Source: Atriophallophorus winterbourni (taxonomy: Eukaryota > Platyhelminthes > Trematoda > Plagiorchiida > Microphallidae). Taken from it: a stretch of DNA of 64,000 nt. The notes beneath the pieces are model-generated. The model was not told where the DNA came from. It searched no databases and saw nothing but the letters and a program-made list of their open reading frames with translations. Positions 56,516-64,000 of the stretch are shown here, piece after piece (the first letter of the stretch is position 1; each line of letters opens with the position of its first letter). Where the stretch lies: positions 1 through 64,000 of the forward strand of contig JACCGJ010000700.1 of assembly GCA_013407085.1 (NCBI GenBank), written 5' to 3'. The position numbers and the translations under genes were made by a program.

Positions 56516-56650
56516 AGCAGCAGTGTCGTCATCGTCATGAAGCGAAGGTCTGGAGCCAGTCAAAGTGCCAAGCTACATGAACAAGGAAAACAGATAAGCA
56601 AACACGTAGAAAGAAAGCGATCAAGCCAAATTTTTATCAAATGCTAGTGT
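56516..56650 (-). repeat. Dispersed repeat family B, partial copy
   Basis: GTCATCGTCATGAAGC, then TGGAGCCAGTCAAAGTGCCA and AGATAAGCAAACACGTAG. Confidence 0.75.
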
Positions 56651-57420
56651 ATTACTTTGTTTTATTGCACGCAATTTGTGATTTTTATTATATATGATAC
56701 AATGATATCGTAATGTTGTACCACTGGGATCTAAACCGCTAGCTTATCTCAGGGTAACTTTACTTAAAATGCTTGATCTAGTTTGCAACCTAATCCGTCT
56801 GCCAATTGTTTATTAACCCTACTGATGAAGATGGCTCTGCCTTTATCAACCGTTATAACTCGATGTGTTATAGATGTATTCGATTCATTGCAAAGCGATA
56901 AGGTACAGTTTTAACGTAATTGAATGCTGCCGCCGCCGTATTGGCTCGGTTTCTCCGTCGATCCCCTGGTGAATCAATATTACATTATTTGTTTCAACTT
57001 AGATATATGGCCTAGTCCGCTAATGCGTATACACTGCATGAAGTTTTTATTCCCTGCAGATCATTTTCCCTTATGCCTGAACTAAAATGTTGAAGAATTC
57101 TTTTGTCCTTTACTTCGCCCGATGTCTGCTTGTCCAACCGAATGCAGTTTTGGACCCAAAGATGCGTCTAATTATTTAAATCTCTTCATAAAATCGTTGC
57201 CTTTATGACGTCAATCTCTTATAAATTCTGTGTGAATAAGTTTATTTGCTCGCTAAAACTTCATATACATGGATAACGCTATTTTATTCTTTTACGATAA
57301 ATATTTTCTATATCTCATCCGGATGCTAATTATTTCTCATTTGTCGCAACTGCGTTCATTGATTATTATCACTTTTTATCAACCCGTACTTTACTTCATT
57401 AACTGTTCTCCATTTTGCAG
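56651..57420. other. Upstream region of the glypican gene
   Basis: No promoter element could be assigned. A pyrimidine-rich acceptor-like TTCTCCATTTTGCAG ends at 57420, so the first exon may begin at 57421, either after a 5' UTR intron or after spliced-leader addition. Confidence 0.45.
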
Positions 57421-57472
57421 ATTCTCCGGTGATGATCCATTTTTAAACTTTTGTGATCATTTTGTTTCTAAA

Positions 57473-60400
57473 ATGCGTGTGGCCTTTTGTTTTATCTCAT
57501 TATTCCTTGTGCACTGTCCAAATCCCGTCGCTTCTGTGGATTGTTCCCAGTACAAGCAGGAATGGTACCGCTTACGATACACGTCCACTGGTGTTAATAT
57601 TTTGAACCAAGTCTCGCCTGATACAGGTATTATTGCTGCTATTATTCTTATACGAATAACTGTTTAGCTTATCTCGGTGGTGTATGTCCGGTCTCACAGA
57701 GCCCCTCGTGTTGTGATCGCAGAACGGAACAAGAAATGTTCACAGTTGCCCAACGCTTTGTCAGTCACCAACTAGAAGTGAACTGGGGAGTAGTGGCTCA
57801 ACACATGGGCAACGATAGTTCTACACTTGAAAGTAAGTTTGCTTTGCATTTCTCACTATATATAAATGCTCCTTTCTTTTCTGCTCTTCTATTATAGTCA
57901 TACGCACGTATGATATATGAAATCGCAAGCCTAGAGATTGCTTGCGAGTTGAGATCTGTCAGGTTTCCCAGGCCTGGACAACTCTAAAGGAGAAATAGCA
58001 ATGAAGTTTTATCACGTTTCCGCTTTCTGCTCATTGACAATGTCGGGTTTATTTACCGTGTAACATGCACAGTAATAAGTGCTACATGATTGCACATTTG
58101 TTATAGTTATAATTATCTATGGAATGACTGAAAAGAAAAATGCGATATATTCATCAGAAAGAACACAGTTGATTGCAATTCACTTTTCGCTTCTTGTATG
58201 AGTGATACTTCATCATTCATCTTCAATACAATCGTCTGAAACTTGATTATGCGTTACTCACGCAACGTATCTTTCAAGTTATATCTACAATGATAATAGA
58301 AAACTCCATTTCTATGATGTTCTTGGTATTTTGTGTGAGTCACCCGAAAGATCGTATGCGAGGTAAACGTTACTGTACTGCATTTTGTTTTACGGACATC
58401 CAAATAGTTTGTGTGTTTACGATAGCAGTTTCATCAATAGCAAGGTTTTAGCAGCTCGTTTGGTGTAACACTTTTTCGCTCGTTTTTATCTTCCGGAAAT
58501 CATTATATATAGACCGATCATTTTGTTCCTAACCTCGGATGTGGACACCACACATACTGATTACACTTTGCTTGTTGTTAGTATGTATGAGAGCACAAGC
58601 CTGATCCAGGCAAAGTGCCGCGCAGTCAGAGATTGCACGTGGTCGAAGATACGGTTGTTAGTAGAAGGCAACGTCTGCTATCCTCATTTCTATAAATTAT
58701 TTTGAATCCATTGCATGGATGTGCAGTACTTCTCTGCTGTGCGGCTAACATCGTGCTAAATTGATTGGCTACCGGTAGTAAGCTACATGCTGAAACACAC
58801 AGGAGTCTCACTACCATTTCTATTTCCTTTCTATTTCTTTCCTCATATCTGTCTAGGCCTAGGCAACCTGACAGTATCTTAGCCCACATGCAGTCTCTGA
58901 TTGTGCGGCATTTTGCGTGAATCAAGCTTGTGCTTTCAGCCATATATACTGTGCTCTTTTACATCGCATAGTTATTGAATCGTTAGAACATTTTCTTAAC
59001 TATTACTACTCGACGATGCCCTACGCGTCATCTAAATACATTTTTCCTTAAACACATCCATGCGTAGATTGCCAGTATATCTATCATATCGTCCCGTTTG
59101 AACTCCTGTGTCTGCGAGAACCGCAAACTGTGATGACCAAAACACTAGTATATTAAATGGGTTTCATCATCAGAGACAGACAATATTACACTGGTGGTAA
59201 CCAAATGCTTAGCTGCCATACAATTACGGCACGATATAATTCGAAATAGATGAGAAAAGGCGGGACCTAAAAGCTAGTAAACCTTTCGAAGATTAAACGC
59301 AGACAAACTGGAATGAGCTACCTGCATTTTGAACCCAAAACGCATCTAGTCAGCATGATAGCTGAATGGGCTTTACTAAATGGTAGCGAAACGTTTATCA
59401 CCTACACAAGACACCAACGAAATCTCAAAGCTGTTTAAATAACTAACATCTGTCGCAACTTGAAAGTACCATATATAGACCGAGTAATAAATTTAACAGT
59501 GCTCTCTAACGATGGTTCATAGAGCAGGTTCATGCTACTGCAACATCATCTACACTGACTTAGCTTTGTAGAAGTTAAAAAAATGGCATTTTACTAATTA
59601 TATAGGGGTAGAAATCCGACGGCCAACCTTTGGGCATTCCGTAAAATGGTGTAAAAGATCTATACAACGACCCTACGACCTGGAAGAACTATCTCTCGAC
59701 TGTTTCCTTTCGAAAAAAGTGTAGAGCGTCATCTTTAAAGTAAATTTGACTCATATCACATCCGACATCTCCCAGTATTGGGCAACCTATCTTCCCAGCG
59801 AGTGTTAACTGATACCATCGCGCGCGAAATGATGTGCTGAATAATAAGGTTTTCGATAATTATATTTTTAGGTTATGTTAAACTTTCCGGATGCCCAATC
59901 GAACATCTCCCATAGGAGCCGGATCGACACATTGCATGAGCCGCCATCTACTCGAACTACTAACCATTCTGAAGCCAGTAAAATCCTTATTCATGCCTGG
60001 GGTCCCGGTGATGTGATCTCTCGTTGCATTTAAAGATGTGGCTTAAAACCGTGCTCAGTGGCAGTCTTGTATGCATTCTTTAAGTGTAGTTGGGTGAAAT
60101 TGTGCGCCTGTCAATTAGAGTAATGAGAAAGCCCATTTGATGTTAGTTGTTGTTGATATCAGACGAACGGATCTAATCGGCTGGGTATAGAATATTGCTG
60201 TGAACTTTGTGGGGACTATTTTCACTTTCGAATCGGAATGTATCGTCATAGAAATCTTCGTGGGGAATCAAAATATCACATACATCCATGTTTACCTTTT
60301 ACTGATATGTGTCTTCACATACATCTCACGGTATTTCATTTTCAGCATATTTGCGTGGCAATGTCGAAGAAACCCGCGATAGATCCCACGAATTTTTCAG

Positions 60401-63400
60401 TCGTATTTATGGCTACAACTACAAAGCGCATAAACGCTTTTTTCTTCAATTCTTCTCTGACTTGGAAGCCTACGTGATGGGTCGTCAAAATCAATTAAGC
60501 CAACTGATCGATAACTTCTTCAGCCAGCTTCGCGATAGCATCGTCGCGTTGATCGAGCGCTCTGGGCAAACCAGGTCAAACGCTGGTTACTTCAACCAGC
60601 AGCCTGTCGACAATGCGAACCCATCTGTGGACGAAGCGGCAGAAGCTGAGCGAATACGCTGTCTGTCAGATCGAGTGGCCAAGTTGCATCCATTTGATGA
60701 TGTGGATGTCAGACTGAAGTCTCGTATGATGGAAGCTTATCCTCCTGCTCGTATGCTTGTCCACACGCTTCTTGTGGGCAACCGTCTAATTTTTCGTCTG
60801 ATGAACCAGGTCAGCTGATTGTTAATAATCGCCATGATGTATTATTTGCTGTCTCTTATTAATAGTATTCATTTTCGTGTGGCTCCATTGCAGATAATCG
60901 CGAGGCCTGAATGTGTTGTTGGATTGGCGCGTCATCAACTCTGTGCGGTGTGTGCGGGAAGATCGCTTGCATCTGTTTGTCCAGAGAGCTGTCCGAAATT
61001 GATGTCTTCGTGTCTGTTCGCACGTCATTCCGGTGACCTTGAGCTTGGAGTGATTTGGCCTCGTCTCATTGGTGCGTTCTGTTTTATTTGTTGACTATAA
61101 TATTCGGCCGCATTGCCTGTTTGTGTAATCGAGTTTATACCTGTCTAAGTTATTCAATGAAGGTGTTCTTTTTGTATTTGGGCGATTTATCGCTATCTCC
61201 ATGAGCGTTTTTTCATATCTCTGTGACGTAATAGTATCACGTGCGCTTGTGAGGTGGTCCGAATCCCGCTGCATTACACATTCGGAGATTAACCTTCCCT
61301 TCTCATATTCGATTGGTCTGAGCTACCTAACAGAAAAACTTCGAATGATCTGTGTTTATAACATCGAGGCAACGTATGCTCTGTGCACTTCACACGAGCT
61401 CCTCCCCTGCTGTTTAGATTAATGCATTGACCACAGCGCCATTTAGAAGCGTTTCAGTCGTTTAATATTATTTTGCTTCGTGCTGTCCCTTAAATATATC
61501 AATATTGTGAGAATAACTAACTAACTCGAAGTATTCAGTGATTTACTATTCCTGTCAACTTTTCGGTGATACCAGTTTGTATGCTAGACTATGCTGTCTG
61601 CAATCGAATCCCACTTCCTCAACCTTCTCAGACCACGAACTTCGGCTATTGACCTTCAGTTTTAGCACATGTTTACGATTGTACCCTAGTTCTGTACTAC
61701 GCAGATACCTCCCTGCTAAATGGGTCGCCATCGGTAATCAGCTACACTTGAGAATACTCTATAATTTCACAACCTGCCTGTATCTGAGCTCACTAGAGTC
61801 TTGAGTGTTCGGCACTATGCCTGACTCCAGCTCTGTGCGAAAGTTTGCTGGATGCCATCTTGTGGAATGTTTCTATTACCTTTCCGTAGTCAGCGTGTTG
61901 TGCTGCTTGTTTTACTTCACGTTTATCTGTGAAGTCGATAGAACATGACCATCCACGCTGTGCGGATAGGCATTCCACTAAGACCAGCTTATGTTGAGAA
62001 GAACTTTTAAACATGGTATCAACTCCTATAAAATTGCTGTTAGGAAAAGATAACAAAGCGTTCGCTTCGCTCCCTCACCGAACCATTTGAAACGCTGAAA
62101 TGAGCGCAAATCATTTCGGTACGCAGTGTTGTGTGATCCAATAAATATTCACTCAATTACGTTGAAATTTAACTAGAGCTGTGTAATACAAGCGGTTTAA
62201 CCAGTTTTTACGAAACCTTAATATCCTACCTGGTTGTAGTGCTGACCGGTACAAGGATGAAAAAGTGCGACCAGCAGTTCTCAATTGGTTGCTTGCCATT
62301 CTTGCCAGTGTTTTATTTAAAGGCTCGACCTTTCGAATCTGCTGACCCACCCGTTTGGTTTCCGTGTTCAACAATAATACATTTATTATCTCATCTTTTT
62401 AATATTCCCGATGTTGAACACTAAATATCGCTTGAAACCCATGTTTCATCCACATGGTTTTGTGCTCGTTTGTTTAAAGTGTTGCATGTTAGAGTAACTT
62501 GCAAAGTTCCACGTTTGAACAAAATGTGATACATACATGTATAGAATCGCAAGCGTGTAATTTATTAGGGCAGCGCATAGCCTGTTAGATGGTGCGGATG
62601 TCAGTTCTCTGTGTTCAAAATGCAGCGAATTCTGTCGCGTCTGTGGGTTTGGACAGCTATGTGGGAGCTGCACCCGTGTCAATCTACCCTAACCCCGATA
62701 AAATAACTACGATTGTGCTCGCATTGGTTTCCTGTCACCACTCGATGGTGGCACACTATGATGTGTACAACGGAAGCGTTGCATATGCCTGCAAGTTTCG
62801 CACCGCGAATCTCATCCACTTCTGTTCATGTTCTAAATCAAGCTTACGCAAAACGAACGCCCTGCGGTGTACGTTTAACCATGATAGTACGATGTGCAAT
62901 TGTGCTGCATTTCTGTACTGCGCATGTAACAACATACTATATTGATTTGATAGAGATACTGAGCTGCGTGCGGCAACACGCTGGAGCCTCACTGCCATTT
63001 TCTCTCATATTTATCAAGGCCTGGGCAGTATCTTAACCCATGCACAGTCTCTGGCTATGTGCACTTTGCCTGGATCCAGGTTTGTGAATTTATACATACG
63101 ACTTTCATCACGCCATTGCTTGTCGAATACGAGCTTCGGTTTGAGCTCACTTCGACCAATAACCTTCAATAAACCTCCACCTTGCTGCAACATTCATTTT
63201 CACATCCGACACTCCACTTATTCAATGATAGCATGCGCAGACCATATTCACCTCTGTTGTTAGATTCCATTCTTCTGGCCTCGGTGCGACTGGAGCGCTC
63301 GTTCAATTTCCCCGCCGTGAACCGACATTTACAGATGGAAATCTCCGAGGCCATAACCAGTTTGCAAACACGCTACGAGCAAACAAAATCCAAAGTAAGC

Positions 63401-64000
63401 TGACATTTGCGTAGCCCCACTTGTGTGTGTGTGTGCATCCAACTACATGTGTTGTTGTTATGTTCACCAAGAATGTGTGTCTGTTTGTGTATGTGTCTAT
63501 GTGTACGTGCCTATGGAAAAATTATCGTTTAGACCCAGACCTTTATCGCAACACATGTTTTAGTTGGTGCTTTTCATTGGAATAATTGTCCACTGTATTT
63601 CCTTGGTTATCGATTCCTACGGGGAACTTCCATTGGTTATTCGTTTTTGGTCTCGTCTGCGTGAATATGCCCTGTGATTGGGAATCGCTCTTATAGCCTC
63701 GTAAACAAATTATCTAAAATGGCTCACTGATGCAGCAATTTCCACCATTTTGCTGGCGTAAAACTCGTTCTGAACCATATTTCATGTCAACTAGCACTAT
63801 TGTCCTTCATTAAGTGTGGTATACTCAATTTAAATAACGTGGTACTGGCTGATGACGAGAGGACGAAGCCTTTAAATTGGTAAACTGGTAATTGGTTTTG
63901 CAGGCATACCGAATTTTTCGATTGTTGGGCGGAAGTGTTGATCCTGCGTTACTAGTCGGTCACTTTTCTACGTATGTGTCGCATCAGCATTGAAATTTTT
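57473..64000 (+). CDS. Glypican (heparan sulfate proteoglycan core protein), 5' exons; gene continues beyond the window
   Basis: Exons: 57473-57626, 57668-57832, 60346-60809, 60894-61071, 63264-63394 and tentatively 63904-63971. The five firm exons join in frame (phases 1, 1, 0, 1, 0). The start MRVAFCFISLFLVHC is a signal peptide. Then come the first Cys (DCSQYKQEWY), GGVCPVSQSPSCCDRR, the long helical region (FFSRIYGYNYKAHKRFF, DLEAYVMGRQNQLS), KLHPFDDVDVRLKSRM, the cysteine block LCAVCAG...VCPESCPKLMSSC and ISEAITSLQTRYEQ, all in the order of glypicans. Glypicans are GPI-anchored and bind Wnt, Hedgehog and FGF ligands. The heparan sulfate sites and GPI signal lie outside the window. Confidence 0.88.
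57627..57667 (+). other. 41-nt intron 1 of the glypican gene
   Basis: GTATTATTG...CTGTTTAG, phase 1. Splicing gives SPDT-A-YLGGVCP, restoring the expected CRD spacing. Confidence 0.85.
57905..58100 (-). repeat. Dispersed repeat family A, diverged copy in glypican intron 2
   Basis: AATCGCAAGCCTAGAG, CAGGTTTCCCAGGCCTGGAC and CATGATTGCACATTTG align with the family. Confidence 0.65.
58574..58663 (-). repeat. 70-bp copy of family A with 10-bp target duplication
   Basis: GTTGTTAGTA occurs at 58574-58583 and 58654-58663 and flanks 70 bp matching the same end of the family as the insertion at 2225-2270. In glypican intron 2. Confidence 0.8.
58708..58945 (+). repeat. Dispersed repeat family A, near full-length, opposite orientation
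   Basis: From GGATGTGCAGTACTTCTC to CTTGTGCTTTCAGCCATATA it is the reverse complement of the copies at 29926 and 55597. Together with 58584-58653 it forms an inverted pair only about 55 bp apart. Confidence 0.85.
59163..59285 (-). repeat. Dispersed repeat family C
   Basis: TTTCATCATCAGAGACAGAC, then AAATGCTTAGCTGCCATACA and CGGGACCTAAAAGCTAG match 52537-52665. In glypican intron 2. Confidence 0.7.
59340..59740 (+). pseudogene. Degenerate RTE C-terminal fragment in glypican intron 2
   Basis: ETFITYTRHQRNLKAV and YIDRVINLTVLS correspond to ETWTTHARHERKLNAS and WMDRVTNVKVLL in the element at 34380-37340. Later GRNPTANLWAF and PGRTISRLF are still alignable. Many stops. Confidence 0.65.
61072..62850. 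other. Glypican intron 4, first part
   Basis: No gene seen. A GCGTTCGCTTCGCTCC word near 62059 recalls the hAT-associated motif but is isolated. Confidence 0.4.
62865..63095 (+). repeat. Dispersed repeat family A in glypican intron 4
   Basis: GTACGATGTGCAATTG, GAGCCTCACTGCCATTTTCT and CACTTTGCCTGGATCCAGGT, ending in ATTTATACATACGA. It aligns with 58708-58945. The CATAC ending supports a short-repeat 3' tail on this strand. Confidence 0.75.
63423..63436. repeat. (GT)7 microsatellite
   Basis: Simple repeat inside a GT-rich stretch of glypican intron 5. Confidence 0.85.

Noticed and set aside
57269..57472. In-frame upstream ATG extending the glypican by 68 codons
   Set aside because: The extension is not signal-like and crosses an acceptor site at 57420. 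The ATG at 57473 gives a normal signal peptide.
62045..62076. hAT end in glypican intron 4, suggested by GCGTTCGCTTCGCTCC
   Set aside because: A single isolated word without a partner or transposase sequence nearby.

Overview
The window looks like a piece of a flatworm chromosome, most likely from a digenean trematode. The evidence is AT-rich sequence, host genes with very small introns, and a dense load of CR1-like and RTE-like non-LTR retrotransposons, Penelope-like remnants with hammerhead ribozymes, Ty3/Gypsy, hAT and piggyBac elements. The species is an inference. No bacterial gene, CRISPR array or rRNA gene was seen.

Three host genes are supported. (1) RPL5 on the minus strand (30337-31354) is complete: five exons add up to exactly 900 nt (299 codons plus stop), separated by introns of only 34, 28, 28 and 28 nt. 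(2) A glypican on the plus strand starts at 57473 and runs off the right edge. It has a signal peptide, the cysteine-rich glypican core, five firm exons and one tentative exon. (3) A single-exon tetraspan membrane protein of unknown function lies on the minus strand at 20975-21493.

From 1 to 20.6 kb the DNA is an array of decayed CR1-like copies, all on the plus strand and often joined directly to the short-repeat 3' tail of the previous copy. Two of the more readable copies are at 1-3372 and 18170-19791. A GC-rich, intron-containing hAT transposase (15424-17070, minus) sits inside the array. From 20.6 to 30 kb there are Penelope-like and RTE remnants, hammerhead motifs and a SINE-like family. 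Two piggyBac fragments (32.0-34.3 kb) are followed by a long RTE-like element with a C-terminal zinc finger (34.4-37.3 kb) and two more CR1/L2-like copies (37.5-42.5 kb).

A Ty3/Gypsy element (42602-48343, minus) has recognisable 348/349-bp LTRs. A second, 1.63-kb LTR element (44731-46360) is inserted in its reverse-transcriptase region. This small element codes only for a decayed Gag whose C-terminal half, where zinc knuckles would be expected, instead carries two segments resembling the BRC repeats of BRCA2. This is the most unusual object in the window.

From 48.3 to 57.4 kb there are further CR1/RTE fragments, a two-unit tandem repeat and several copies of three short dispersed repeat families. 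The glypican gene follows, with old insertions in its introns.
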